Shown: positions 34,068 through 43,109, counted from the stretch's first letter. The stretch is DNA of 51,212 bases from Akkermansia sp. (GCA_017546445.1 JAFYWX010000039.1:1-51212); one strand, 5' to 3'. The notes: generated by a model not told the origin, from the sequence alone. Translations and numbers: made by a program.

Positions 34068-35057
34068 TTAGAGCGGCTGGGGCAGCGCCACCATACGAGA
34101 GTACGAACGCGTGTACTTTGCAAAGAAATCAGCAATCTTCCTGGGTGCGCGGCGGCGGCCCTGGCGAATCTGCTCCACCATAGCCACACCTTCCTCGGTG
34201 AGCACCGTAATGGAAAGCATGGCAGAATCGATGCGGGCGTTTTCGTACGTGGAACCGGCAGCCTCGATGCGGTCGCCATACACAGCCACCTTGTTGGTGC
34301 GGCGATTGGAAGCCACGATGGGCACAGTCACCACATCATATTCAACACGGCCCCGCTCCGCATCAGCCTTGGAATCAGCATAGCGGATGCTGAAGGTGAT
34401 ATTGAGCTCAAGAATATTCTCGCAAAGGAAGTTCTCGTTCTTCTCATCATCATTCTCAAACCGCACATAGGCAGACTCCAGATTATCCCTACCCAGCAGA
34501 TTCTCGAACGTGGTGCGGGGGGGCACCACCTGACGATACAGGGAGAAAAGCGGATACACGCCCTTCTCATTACCGTCCGATGCAGGCAGATTCAGAATCT
34601 GGTCACGGTACATCAGGCGGTAGCCGATGGCGTTCACATCACCCTGCGTTTCGCGATTATGAGCGCGAGCTGAGCGATAATTCTTGCGCAGAGAAGTGCT
34701 GGAGCTCACAGAAGGGTTACGATCCGGAGCACAGGCAAAGAAAACACACTGGGCCGAGCGGGGAATATCCAGCCCCTTGGGCACATTATTCATCGCCTGG
34801 TCAGCCTTGGCGAAAAGCCACTGGTACTTGTTATCGTTTCCACGCATCTGGAACGACTCAAAGTCATGGCTGAGCGTCTGCAGCGCAGCACGGGAGCGGG
34901 AGGAGGTGCTCACGTCCTCACTAACTGCTTTCCAGAGGTCAATACTCTGATTCGTCAGCTGCATAATCACCACTACCAGCATACCGGTAATGGCCATGGC
35001 CGTCATGAGTTCAATAAGCGTGAAACCGCGGCGGAAGAAGAGTTTTCCAAGCTTCAT
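34068..35057 (-). CDS. prepilin-like protein (third of three)
   Basis: A 329-residue type IV pilin-like or pseudopilin protein. The prepilin signature FFRRGFTLIELMTAMAITGMLVV starts at residue 8: a short basic leader, cleavage after Gly, then Phe and Glu at +5, and a hydrophobic helix. The long C-terminal domain is unrecognised. It resembles the C member of the Verrucomicrobia 'Verru_Chthon' cassette. The frame is open upstream to 35147, but ATG at 35057 places the leader correctly. A seven-C run (GTGGTGC side) lies near 34517-34523. Confidence 0.75.
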   Translation of the reverse strand: MKLGKLFFRRGFTLIELMTAMAITGMLVVVIMQLTNQSIDLWKAVSEDVSTSSRSRAALQTLSHDFESFQMRGNDNKYQWLFAKADQAMNNVPKGLDIPRSAQCVFFACAPDRNPSVSSSTSLRKNYRSARAHNRETQGDVNAIGYRLMYRDQILNLPASDGNEKGVYPLFSLYRQVVPPRTTFENLLGRDNLESAYVRFENDDEKNENFLCENILELNITFSIRYADSKADAERGRVEYDVVTVPIVASNRRTNKVAVYGDRIEAAGSTYENARIDSAMLSITVLTEEGVAMVEQIRQGRRRAPRKIADFFAKYTRSYSRMVALPQPL

Positions 35058-35092
35058 GATTGATTTAAAAGGAAAGTGGGAAATGGAAGCAA

Positions 35093-35842
35093 TTAGCGAC
35101 GAATGGAAAGATTTGCCGAGAAGAGCGGACGCCCCAGTTTTTTCCAATTCTTACCCTTGTAACGGGCTGGATTGGGGGGTGACATGTGGTAGAAATCCGC
35201 ACGACAGAAGAGCACACCACCCCAGGCCTCGCGCTGCCCCGCCCGGGACACATAATTCTCCGGGCTGGTTGCCTGGCTGATGGAGCCGGGAGAATTCACC
35301 AGACGGTACTCACCATCAGACTTGAGCTCAAGCTGCGTCATCTTGACCAGGAACACCGGGCCTACGGCATCGCGGATATCATCGCGGTGCACCGGGTCAT
35401 CCATGGGGCATGCTATGGATACCAGCTGCACATCCTTACCAGGCACGCTCTTACCTGCCGGCACAGCAGGATACGTGCCATCCTTGCGGGCAGGCTTAGA
35501 CAAGTCTGCCCGATAGGAGAACACCACAATGGCGCTGCTGGGACGAGACGTCTTTCTGAGCCAGTGGAATCCCTTGTCGAAAGTGCTCAGATACTGATTC
35601 TCGGTGGAGGAAGACGCATTGCTGCCAGCTATCTCATCTGCTCGCAGCGTACTCAGCTCCGCACGCAGAATACCCGTAATGCGCTCAGACTCCTGGCGCG
35701 TGAGCGCCTGGCGCACCAGGCCTCGGGCCGGCACAAATACAGTCAGGAAAATCGAAAGCAACACACCCACCAGCGCAATGGCCAGCAGGGTCTCCATCAG
35801 GGTGAACCCTCGCAGTCGTTTAAAAGACAGGAACTTTTTCAT
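35093..35842 (-). CDS. prepilin-like protein (second of three)
   Basis: A 249-residue prepilin-like protein with the signature RLRGFTLMETLLAIALVGVLLSIFL near the N-terminus, including Glu at +5 after the cleavage site. The remainder (ERITGILRAELSTLRADEIAG onward) is a globular domain without a recognised family; it may correspond to the B member of the Verru_Chthon cassette. It is separated by 35 and 21 bases from its neighbours and is probably co-transcribed with them. No pilus ATPase, platform or peptidase gene is nearby. Confidence 0.75.
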   Translation of the reverse strand: MKKFLSFKRLRGFTLMETLLAIALVGVLLSIFLTVFVPARGLVRQALTRQESERITGILRAELSTLRADEIAGSNASSSTENQYLSTFDKGFHWLRKTSRPSSAIVVFSYRADLSKPARKDGTYPAVPAGKSVPGKDVQLVSIACPMDDPVHRDDIRDAVGPVFLVKMTQLELKSDGEYRLVNSPGSISQATSPENYVSRAGQREAWGGVLFCRADFYHMSPPNPARYKGKNWKKLGRPLFSANLSIRR

Positions 35843-35863
35843 ATCAATTGAATTTTCTTGGCA

Positions 35864-36616
35864 TTAGCGGACATCGCGGAACACCTGGTCATCTGTGCGC
35901 AGCAGGCTTATGTCGCCCGACGGCCACAGGCAGATACCCTTGGCACCCGCAGGACGCACCTCCCGGCCATCCTTGATGGTATCACGCGGCACAATACCAT
36001 CAGATGCGTGGCGGCCACGCCCAGGTCGTCCATTAATGAGCACAAGACGCTGCGGGCATGTCAGGTTCAGCGGGTCTGCCATGGGGGCCACAAAACGGCC
36101 CTTCTCGTCAAATTCCACATAATAGATGCGGGTCTGACCGCGCCCCGGCAGGCGGGTCACGCCTTCGCCAATCATGGAACCGACCGCGCCATCCTCTCGC
36201 GGAAGCGGCTTGCTGTATGTGGGAGAGAAATACACACCAGGAGGCAGAGCCACACCAGCCGAAGTGGAAACCCACTTACCATCAGCCGCTACATCCGTAC
36301 CGTCAAACGAGCCTCGCCCGTTATCCTTGCGAAAAATCTGCACCGTCATATAGCGCAGATGCACCGTGTCGGGGCTGTCATCCTTAGGGTCTGCCACAAT
36401 AATCACCCGCGTGTACGTATCATTACCCTGAGCCGTAGCGCGGGCTTCAAGCACCAGAGATTCAAGCAACTCAACACCGGATTCAATGCCTCGGCCCTTG
36501 CCGGCATCTCTCAGCACACCGGCAGCCATGGTCATCACCACTGCCAAAATAGCAATCACCACAAGAAGTTCAACCAACGTAAACCCCTTTTTTATCTGAC
36601 GGCAAATCTTCTTCAT
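35864..36616 (-). CDS. prepilin-like protein (first of three)
   Basis: A protein of about 250 residues with the prepilin motif QIKKGFTLVELLVVIAILAVVMTMAAG: basic leader, Gly, Phe, and Glu at +5. The rest resembles pseudopilins with an extended C-terminal domain (LPPGVYFSPTYSKPLPREDG, GQTRIYYVEFDEKGRF). It probably corresponds to the D member of the Verru_Chthon cassette. Start codons at 36622 and 36658 are possible; 36616 gives a typical short leader. Confidence 0.75.
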   Translation of the reverse strand: MKKICRQIKKGFTLVELLVVIAILAVVMTMAAGVLRDAGKGRGIESGVELLESLVLEARATAQGNDTYTRVIIVADPKDDSPDTVHLRYMTVQIFRKDNGRGSFDGTDVAADGKWVSTSAGVALPPGVYFSPTYSKPLPREDGAVGSMIGEGVTRLPGRGQTRIYYVEFDEKGRFVAPMADPLNLTCPQRLVLINGRPGRGRHASDGIVPRDTIKDGREVRPAGAKGICLWPSGDISLLRTDDQVFRDVR

Positions 36617-36726
36617 ATCCATTGCTAACGCTGCACGCGAAATTCCGTCACTATTCATAGCAGGTTTTAGACGCTTCTTCAATCTTTTTTTACCGGAGCC
36701 CACCTTTTATGTCTTCTTTTTCGTTT

Positions 36727-36755
36727 TTGAATTGACCTTTTACCAAAAATAGAGT
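36727..36755 (+). promoter_or_regulatory. uppP promoter (tentative)
   Basis: -35 TTGAAT (36727-36732), 17-base spacer, -10 TAGAGT (36750-36755), 15 bases before the uppP ATG. Confidence 0.5.
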
Positions 36756-36770
36756 ACACGAGCACCCGCC

Positions 36771-37607
36771 ATGACCCTCCTGCAATCAATCATCCTCGGG
36801 CTCGTAGAAGGCCTGACCGAATACCTCCCCATCAGCTCTACCGGGCATCTCATCATTGCTCAATACCTTCTGGGCTTAAAGGAATCGGATGCATTGAATG
36901 CCTATTCTGTCTGCATTCAGAGCGGGGCCATTCTGGCTGTGCTGAATCTGTATTTTGCGCGGGTTCGCCAGATGTGGTCCGGCGTGTGGCACCCCAGGGA
37001 AAACGCCGTGGGTTTCCGGCTTACACTCAACCTGCTGCTGGGTTTTATGCCAGCCATGGTCATCGGCTTCTTTCTGGCAAGCCCTATCAAGCATTTTCTC
37101 TTCAACGCCGAAACCGTGCTCACCACCTGGGCGCTGGGCGGCATTGTCATCCTTCTCTTTGTTCGCTACAACATGAAGCAAGGCAAAGGCAGAAACCACC
37201 AAGGCATTGAACTCGAGGACATGAGCTGGAAACAGGCCCTCTGCGTGGGTTTCATGCAGTGCATCGCCATGTGCCCGGGCACCAGCCGCAGCCTCATGAC
37301 CATGCTGGGCGGCCTGGTAGCAGGCCTCAGCATGGCCGCCGCCGTGGAGTTCAGCTTCCTGCTGGGGCTTATCACCCTGACCGCAGCCACGGTGTACGAC
37401 TTCATGAAATTCGGCGATTCCATGATTTCCGAAATCGGCTGGGGCGCCATGCTTGCCGGCACCTTCATGTCCTGGCTCAGCGCCATCATTGCAGTGAAGT
37501 GGATGGTAGGCTACCTGAAAAAGCACGGGCTGGCCCTCTTTGGCTGGTACCGCATCGGCGCAGCCTTAGTCATGCTGGTACTCATTCTGAATGGCTTGAC
37601 GGTATAA
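36771..37607 (+). CDS. uppP: undecaprenyl-diphosphatase (BacA type)
   Basis: A 278-residue inner-membrane enzyme that removes a phosphate from undecaprenyl diphosphate, recycling the lipid carrier for peptidoglycan and other envelope polymers. Signature motifs are GLVEGLTEYLPISSTGHLII at the N-terminus (with catalytic acid and serine) and MCPGTSRSLMTMLGGLVAGLS in the second half. About eight helices are visible and the length is typical (265-290). The next gene, a signal peptidase, is in the same direction with its own promoter. Confidence 0.96.
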   Translation: MTLLQSIILGLVEGLTEYLPISSTGHLIIAQYLLGLKESDALNAYSVCIQSGAILAVLNLYFARVRQMWSGVWHPRENAVGFRLTLNLLLGFMPAMVIGFFLASPIKHFLFNAETVLTTWALGGIVILLFVRYNMKQGKGRNHQGIELEDMSWKQALCVGFMQCIAMCPGTSRSLMTMLGGLVAGLSMAAAVEFSFLLGLITLTAATVYDFMKFGDSMISEIGWGAMLAGTFMSWLSAIIAVKWMVGYLKKHGLALFGWYRIGAALVMLVLILNGLTV

Positions 37608-37620
37608 TACACACTTTCTG

Positions 37621-37649
37621 CTTTCATTTTGCCGGTAATGGTGTAGAAT
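37621..37649 (+). promoter_or_regulatory. signal peptidase gene promoter
   Basis: -35 CTTTCA (37621-37626), 17-base spacer, -10 TAGAAT (37644-37649), 18 bases before the ATG at 37668. The -35 is poor, but the -10 is the same as at lpxC, at 7501 and at 39869. Confidence 0.5.
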
Positions 37650-37667
37650 ATGGAGCACTGACCCGGC

Positions 37668-38897
37668 ATGAAATACATCAAGTCCCTACTTTTCTGGCTC
37701 CTGGATAACGCACTGGCATGGTTTACGCCAGCGTGGCGGCGCAACGGGCGCGAGGCGATTAATACGCTGAACCGCTATGTGAACTACAACCGCCACACCC
37801 TGCCCCCCGAAACCATCGAAACCTGCACCAGGCACAGGGACGACATTGACGCAGCCTTGCTGAACTGGGACAAGGAAAACACCACTCGCCTCATCAAGCT
37901 GGTTGAGGTGCAGTGCGGTGAAATGCCCGGATTCAAGCGTGGCGCCGTGGTAGAGATGGTGGAGTCCTTCTTCGTCATCATGGTCATCTTCCTGGGGCTG
38001 CGCACCTACTACGTGCAGCCGTTCCGCATTCCCACCGGTTCCATGCAGCCCAGCCTGAACGGCATTATCGTTCACCCGGTAGATGAAATACCGGGCATGA
38101 GCAAGCGCATCTGGGACATGATTACCCTGGGCAGCGCCTATGTGGAAGCCAAGGCAGAAACATTCAGCACCCTGCTCACCATCGAGGATCACCCCAAGTG
38201 GCTGCTCTTCACCGAAACCACACTCACCTTCAGCGATGGCAGCAAAGTGAACATCCCCTCCGCCAAGGGCGCCGTCATGCAATACCTCAAGGAGCAGGGC
38301 AAATTCACTGAAACACCCACTGGCATCCGCCTGGGTACCTACCGCCCCGGAGACACCATCATCCGCGCCCGGGTAGACGCAGGTGATATGATTCTGGTGA
38401 ACCGCATGGCCTACCATTTCCGCAAGCCGAAACGCGGCGAAACCTTTGTTTTCGACACCCGCGACATCAACACCTCCATGCAGCCTCCCAGCGATGTGCA
38501 GACTGGAGACCAACAGGCCGGCACGCATTATATCAAGCGTCTCTGCGGGCTGCCTGGCGATACAATGCAGATTACCACCCCCTTCCTGCTCATCAATGGA
38601 AAGGCGGCAGAAGAAGCCACCATTGCCCGCGTAGCCGCTGGTCGCGCCCCGTATAACAAGGAGGGTTACCAGAGCCTCGAGCGCCGCAGGAACCCGCTTG
38701 CATTCATGACCGACAAGGGCCCTGTGCACCTGCAGAACACCACAGACCCCAACATGCGTGAATACGCCGCGCTGGGCGACAACACCACCAATTCCCTCGA
38801 CTCACGCTACTGGGGCCCCGTGCGCCAGTTCAACATCATCGGCCCGGCCAGTTTCGCCCTCTGGCCCTTTACCGAACACTGGGGGAACATCGAATAG
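37668..38897 (+). CDS. lepB: signal peptidase I family protein (S26)
   Basis: A 409-residue membrane protease that removes signal peptides. The membrane helix (FFVIMVIFLGLRTYYV, about 100-115) is followed by the catalytic-serine motif IPTGSMQP (Ser125). Box E is HYIKRLCGLPGD and the last box is GDNTTNSLDSRYWGP. A roughly 110-residue insert separates the serine from the usual lysine box, which reads DMILVNRMAY: the position of the catalytic lysine is Arg246. Lys253 and Lys255 (HFRKPKRGE) follow. A ~95-residue N-terminal region precedes the helix. Longer than E. coli LepB (324). Confidence 0.85.
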   Translation: MKYIKSLLFWLLDNALAWFTPAWRRNGREAINTLNRYVNYNRHTLPPETIETCTRHRDDIDAALLNWDKENTTRLIKLVEVQCGEMPGFKRGAVVEMVESFFVIMVIFLGLRTYYVQPFRIPTGSMQPSLNGIIVHPVDEIPGMSKRIWDMITLGSAYVEAKAETFSTLLTIEDHPKWLLFTETTLTFSDGSKVNIPSAKGAVMQYLKEQGKFTETPTGIRLGTYRPGDTIIRARVDAGDMILVNRMAYHFRKPKRGETFVFDTRDINTSMQPPSDVQTGDQQAGTHYIKRLCGLPGDTMQITTPFLLINGKAAEEATIARVAAGRAPYNKEGYQSLERRRNPLAFMTDKGPVHLQNTTDPNMREYAALGDNTTNSLDSRYWGPVRQFNIIGPASFALWPFTEHWGNIE

Positions 38898-38943
38898 CCT
38901 GCCCCCCTCTTCCCTTCTACAGCTAACACCCCCTCTTCTCTCC

Positions 38944-39831
38944 ATGTCTGAAGCAGATACCATTACCAGTAATGCCAAATCCAACCTGGCATTCACCCTT
39001 ATGGATCTTCCCGAAGAACGCCGCCAGAACATGGCACGGCTGTATGCTTTCTGCCGCATCGTGGACGATGTGGTGGACGAGCCGGGCATGCCCCCCGAGG
39101 AGCGTCACGCTGCACTTGACCGCTGGACCCAGGTTATCACCTGCGCTGCAGAACCCGCACCGGGTATCGAAACCGAGGTACAGAAACTCATGCAGGAACT
39201 GCAGCTGGATACCGCGCCGCTGCTGGAACTCATCGAAGGCTGCCGGGGAGACATCGCCCCGGTTCAGCCGAAAACCCGCCAGGAGCTGCTGCAGTATTCC
39301 TACAAGGTAGCATCATGCGTGGGCATTTCCAGCGCCACTGTTATGGGAGCCTCCCCCGCCGCCCGGAAATACGCCATTGCTCTGGGCTATGCACTGCAGC
39401 TGGTCAACATCCTGCGCGATGTCCCCGAGGACTACCACGAACACGGCCGAGTCTACCTGCCGGCGGACGATATGGAGCTGTTCGGCGTCACGATAGACGA
39501 TATCTGCAACCAGCGCTATACCTACCGTCTCCGGCAGCTGCTGGCTTATGAAGCAGCCCTTGCAGAAAAGTTCTTCTGCGAGGCAGAGGAATTGTACCAG
39601 GCTCTTTCCGTTGAAGACCGCAACGCTCTCATCCCGGCTCAGGCCATGAGCCTCATCTACCACAACGTGCTGGAAAAAATGCAGGACGACGAATACCGCG
39701 TCTTTGAGCGCCGGTACAGCGTCAATACCTTCCGCAAGCTCTGGTTCCTGCTCCGCGCCCGCATCGGCACATTTGAGTTCCCCGGCGTGGGTGAGTGGTC
39801 CTCTCTCTACAACGAAAAAAAGGAACCCTGA
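38944..39831 (+). CDS. squalene/phytoene synthase family protein
   Basis: A 295-residue trans-isoprenyl head-to-head condensing enzyme. The two aspartate-rich motifs are present: YAFCRIVDDVVDE near residue 35 and LVNILRDVPEDYHEHGRVYLP near 155. The enzyme would join two farnesyl or geranylgeranyl diphosphates to squalene, presqualene diphosphate or phytoene. No desaturase, cyclase or other hopanoid/carotenoid gene is adjacent, so the product is open. The ATG at 38944 lies 46 bases after the signal peptidase stop; the frame is open further upstream but overlaps that gene. Confidence 0.9.
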   Translation: MSEADTITSNAKSNLAFTLMDLPEERRQNMARLYAFCRIVDDVVDEPGMPPEERHAALDRWTQVITCAAEPAPGIETEVQKLMQELQLDTAPLLELIEGCRGDIAPVQPKTRQELLQYSYKVASCVGISSATVMGASPAARKYAIALGYALQLVNILRDVPEDYHEHGRVYLPADDMELFGVTIDDICNQRYTYRLRQLLAYEAALAEKFFCEAEELYQALSVEDRNALIPAQAMSLIYHNVLEKMQDDEYRVFERRYSVNTFRKLWFLLRARIGTFEFPGVGEWSSLYNEKKEP

Positions 39832-39845
39832 TATCTCCTTTTTTC

Positions 39846-39874
39846 TTGCCTTTCCCCTGGCTCATCTATAGAAT
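39846..39874 (+). promoter_or_regulatory. promoter of the STAS-DUF2851 pair
   Basis: -35 TTGCCT (39846-39851), 17-base spacer, -10 TAGAAT (39869-39874), giving a leader of about 8 bases before ATG at 39889. Confidence 0.7.
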
Positions 39875-39888
39875 GAGATAAGCAAGCC

Positions 39889-40431
39889 ATGACTGATTCT
39901 TCCCTTTCCTATCACGAGTTTGACGATTGTCTCTGGATTCGTTGCAACAAACGCGGCAGTTTTGTCAACAGCCCCGCGCTGAAGTCGATTTCCGAAAAAT
40001 ACATTGCACGAAACGGCCGACTCATTGTGATTGATATGGAAATCTGCCCCGGGGTGGACTCCACCTTCATGGGCACTATGGCCGGGCTTGCACGCAAGCT
40101 TATAACCCAAGGCGGCTACCTGCAGGTTGCCACCCCCACGCGGCGCACCCGTTCGGCCATGGAAAGCCTTGGGCTGGATTCGCTGGTGGATATTGACCCG
40201 GCAGATGCAGGCTGGCAGGCAGACATTGCCGACCGCCGAGCCCTCCTGAACCAGGGCAATGCAGAGGAAGCAGAGTCCGACAACCTGACTGAACTGGCGC
40301 GCACCCGCCACGTGCTGGATGCACACCAGACCCTGCGCTCCATGAACCGCAAGAACAACGAAACCTTCGGCTACGTGTGCGAAACCCTCGAGGAAGACCT
40401 CTTACGCCACGAAGCCTCTCTGGAGGACTGA
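39889..40431 (+). CDS. STAS-domain protein (anti-sigma-factor-antagonist-like)
   Basis: A 180-residue protein. The N-terminal ~110 residues form a STAS domain; IVIDMEICPGVDSTFMGTMAGLARKL matches the loop holding the phosphorylatable serine of SpoIIAA-type antagonists (Ser in VDST). Such proteins take part in partner-switching control of sigma factors or other targets. The C-terminal ~65 residues are helical and unrecognised. No kinase or sigma factor is nearby. The stop overlaps the start of the DUF2851 gene (TGATG). Confidence 0.8.
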   Translation: MTDSSLSYHEFDDCLWIRCNKRGSFVNSPALKSISEKYIARNGRLIVIDMEICPGVDSTFMGTMAGLARKLITQGGYLQVATPTRRTRSAMESLGLDSLVDIDPADAGWQADIADRRALLNQGNAEEAESDNLTELARTRHVLDAHQTLRSMNRKNNETFGYVCETLEEDLLRHEASLED

Positions 40432-41792
40432 TGCCCACCACCCGCCAGCACCTGGTTGAGCAATATAGGCAGCTGCTGGCAGATGTATATGCCGGCTGCG
40501 CTGCGGCTCCGGCCCACCCGGAGTTACCGCCCGAACTGCAGTTTCAAAGCTGGTGGGCCGCCGGGCTCCTGCCAAAGGAGCCCTCCACCCTCCGCAACGG
40601 CGCCGTGCGCATTCTGGACACCGGCCGCTGGAACCGCCTGCCCGGCCCGGATTTCACCCATGCGGAAATTGAACTGAACGGCACCCGCATCCGCGGTGAT
40701 ATTGAGATTGACCCCTGCGCCCAGGATTGGGAGCGCCACGGCCACGGCGCCAACCCGGAGTTCAACCACGTGGTGCTGCATGTGGTGCTCACCCCTCCCC
40801 CGGCGGGCTGGTACACCCGCAACAGCGAGCACCAGGATATCCCCATCCTCTACCTCCCGCCCGAAACCTGGCAGAACCGCCCCACCCACCACGCAGATGA
40901 TGACGCCCTGCCCCGCTGCCGCCAGCCGCTGGCCGATATGCCGGCAGAGAGCATCCAGAAACTGCTGTTGGCGGCCGCAGCCTACCGCATGGAGCACAAG
41001 CGCACCCTGCTCCGCCAGCGCATAGCCGCCGCGGGCGAGCACCAGGCCTGGTATGAGGCCTGGGCCACCACGCTGGGCTACAGCGCCAATAAGGACGCCA
41101 TGCTCATGCTGGCCATGCGTTCCCCCATCAAGGAGCTCGGCGCGCAGAGCGAGGCCATCCTGCTGGGCACAGCCGGCTTCCTCTTCCCCGTGCTGCCGGA
41201 AAACGTGGGTGCCGATGCACGCCAGTACCACCGCGGCGTGTGGGACTCCTGGTGGATGCTGCGCGAGCAATACGAACTGGCCCCGGAACGCAGTCTGCCC
41301 TGGTGCAAGGCCCCCAGCCGCCCGCTGAACCACCCCCAGCGCCGCGTAGCAGCCCTGGCAGCCACCACCCCGCTCTGGCCCCGCATCCTGCCCCTGCTCA
41401 ACGCTGCAGGCGCCGCAGAGCTGAGCCACCTGCTGAGCAGCGTGAGCCACCCCTTCTGGGACACGCACTACACCCTGAGCTCTGCCCCCATGAAATCCCG
41501 GGCAGCCCTCATCGGCCAGCCCCGCATTGCAGATTTCCTCATCAACTACGTCTATGTAAACGACGAGGCGCCCCACGCCTGGGAAAGCTATATCCGCATC
41601 AAGCAGGGCGACCTCCCCACCGGCATCGACCGCACCGTCTGGCACCTCTTCGGCGACCGCGCAGACCTCAAATCCACCCTGCGCTGCGCCTATGCCCAGC
41701 AGGCCCTGCTGCAGATTGATGCCGACTTCTGCGCGCGCAACATCTGCCTGGAATGCGCCTTCCCAGCCCAGCTCTGCCAGTGGGCACGCTGA
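40431..41792 (+). CDS. DUF2851 family protein
   Basis: A 453-residue protein of the DUF2851 family, found in Bacteroidetes and Verrucomicrobia with no established function. Recognisable segments are FQSWWAAGLLPKEPSTLRNG, LDTGRWNRLPGPDFTHAEIEL, RGDIEIDPCAQDWERHGHG and FNHVVLHVVL. It has no signal peptide or membrane helix, so it is likely cytoplasmic. It is translationally coupled to the STAS gene. The end carries CxxC-type cysteines (CARNICLECAF). Confidence 0.82.
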   Translation: MPTTRQHLVEQYRQLLADVYAGCAAAPAHPELPPELQFQSWWAAGLLPKEPSTLRNGAVRILDTGRWNRLPGPDFTHAEIELNGTRIRGDIEIDPCAQDWERHGHGANPEFNHVVLHVVLTPPPAGWYTRNSEHQDIPILYLPPETWQNRPTHHADDDALPRCRQPLADMPAESIQKLLLAAAAYRMEHKRTLLRQRIAAAGEHQAWYEAWATTLGYSANKDAMLMLAMRSPIKELGAQSEAILLGTAGFLFPVLPENVGADARQYHRGVWDSWWMLREQYELAPERSLPWCKAPSRPLNHPQRRVAALAATTPLWPRILPLLNAAGAAELSHLLSSVSHPFWDTHYTLSSAPMKSRAALIGQPRIADFLINYVYVNDEAPHAWESYIRIKQGDLPTGIDRTVWHLFGDRADLKSTLRCAYAQQALLQIDADFCARNICLECAFPAQLCQWAR

Positions 41793-41801
41793 TTTGCAGC
41801 T

Positions 41802-42926
41802 TCAGCGGTGCAGCCTGTCCCACACCAGGCACCCACGCGGCGTGAGCCGGTATTTTTGCCGCGGATGCCGGGGGCTGTCAGGATACAGCAGGCACAGATA
41901 CCCTCCGGATACCGCCGGGTTCAGATGCTTACTCACAAAATTATCCCGTCCCTTTAACCCAACAGCAGCCATTAACTCGCGCACAGACATCTGCCCGGCC
42001 CCCAGAGCCCTCACCAGAGCGCAGATATTCTCATCGGGCAGCTCTATCTTACCCTCAACTTGTCCTGTTGCTTGTCCTGAACGCTGCCCGCTCACTTGTC
42101 CTGTTTCAGCATAATGGATGTGCATGTGGCGATTCAGCAGCTCACATGTATCCTCATACAGCAGATTGCGGAAAAATTTTATCAGGAAGGAGTAATCTGC
42201 ATCAATCCCGGCGGGAACGTTGGCATAGTTGGCACGCACCAGTGCATTCCGGAAATAACGGGCATGCCGGGCAAAGGGCTCGTTGTTGACCTGGAAGCCC
42301 AGATACCGGAGATACTTGATGCAGAAGACCGCAGTGGTCCGGGTATTCCCCTCCGGAAACGGATGCACCTGCCAGATATCTGCAATGAAATGCGCTATAT
42401 GCTCCACCATTTTCTCCTTGGATAGGAAGGCAAGGGAGAAACGTCTCTCCCGCTGCATATCATAATCCAGCGCCATGATGATATCCGAGGCATGCGCATA
42501 CTGCACACTTTCGCCAGCCAGCACCCACTCGCGCTTGCTGATGTTATATTCCCTTATCTTGCCTGCGAACTTGAACACATTGTGAAAAAGGCGCTTGTGA
42601 ATAGCCGCAAAACCAGCAGGGCTGAAATGAAAAGCCTCCTCATGAAGCAACTCGGCAATGTTGGCAGCCACCTTGTCCGCCTCGTCCTGCTGCGAGCTTT
42701 CAGAAACCTGCTCCGCATAGTACGTACGGATGCGTTCCTGAACCTCCGCAAAGCCAATGTGCCCTTCAATCTGCTCGCAGGCAACCTCGCGCAGGTATTC
42801 CGAGACCTCCAGGCCATCCACGGCCTGCAGCCCCATAGCCACATCCCACGCTGTAGCGCGGGCGGCAATCTCGGGCTCTGCGGCGTACAGGTATTCTTCA
42901 GTCAATAGAGGATAAGTATATTTCAC
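41802..42926 (-). CDS. Fic-family protein (AMP transferase-like)
   Basis: A 374-residue Fic/DOC protein. The catalytic motif HPFPEGNTRTT contains all key residues, so it may attach AMP to a target protein. An N-terminal helical region (about 15-70, VAMGLQAVDGLEVSEYL, then IEGHIGFAEVQERIRTYYAE) resembles VbhA-type antitoxin segments; its inhibitory helix would read LxxxDG rather than S/TxxxE[G/N]. The C-terminus has a low-complexity TGQVSGQRSGQATGQ linker and a winged-helix-like end. The start is GTG at 42926, set by a Shine-Dalgarno sequence; the longer frame to 43028 is not used. Confidence 0.88.
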   Translation of the reverse strand: MKYTYPLLTEEYLYAAEPEIAARATAWDVAMGLQAVDGLEVSEYLREVACEQIEGHIGFAEVQERIRTYYAEQVSESSQQDEADKVAANIAELLHEEAFHFSPAGFAAIHKRLFHNVFKFAGKIREYNISKREWVLAGESVQYAHASDIIMALDYDMQRERRFSLAFLSKEKMVEHIAHFIADIWQVHPFPEGNTRTTAVFCIKYLRYLGFQVNNEPFARHARYFRNALVRANYANVPAGIDADYSFLIKFFRNLLYEDTCELLNRHMHIHYAETGQVSGQRSGQATGQVEGKIELPDENICALVRALGAGQMSVRELMAAVGLKGRDNFVSKHLNPAVSGGYLCLLYPDSPRHPRQKYRLTPRGCLVWDRLHR

Positions 42927-42934
42927 AGGGTAAG

Positions 42935-42985
42935 TCTCCTTTCTCAGAACGAGAGCATTATACCATCTTTTTGTCTTTTTGTCAA
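42935..42985 (-). promoter_or_regulatory. consensus promoter and Shine-Dalgarno site of the Fic gene
   Basis: On the minus strand: -35 TTGACA (42980-42985), 17-base spacer, -10 TATAAT (42957-42962), both perfect consensus. GAAAGGAGA (42935-42943) precedes the GTG by eight bases. These signals are unlike most genes here, which lack a Shine-Dalgarno sequence and use TAGAAT-like -10 boxes. Confidence 0.85.
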
Positions 42986-43109
42986 CGCATAACAAGCCGC
43001 GGGCAAAGCTTCGCAACTTACCCTGCATCTTATCCCGAAGAGAGGAAAGAGATGGCCGCCACGCTGCGGGAGCAGGTGGCGGCCAGGAAGTTCTGGTAAA
43101 CGGGAAGGT

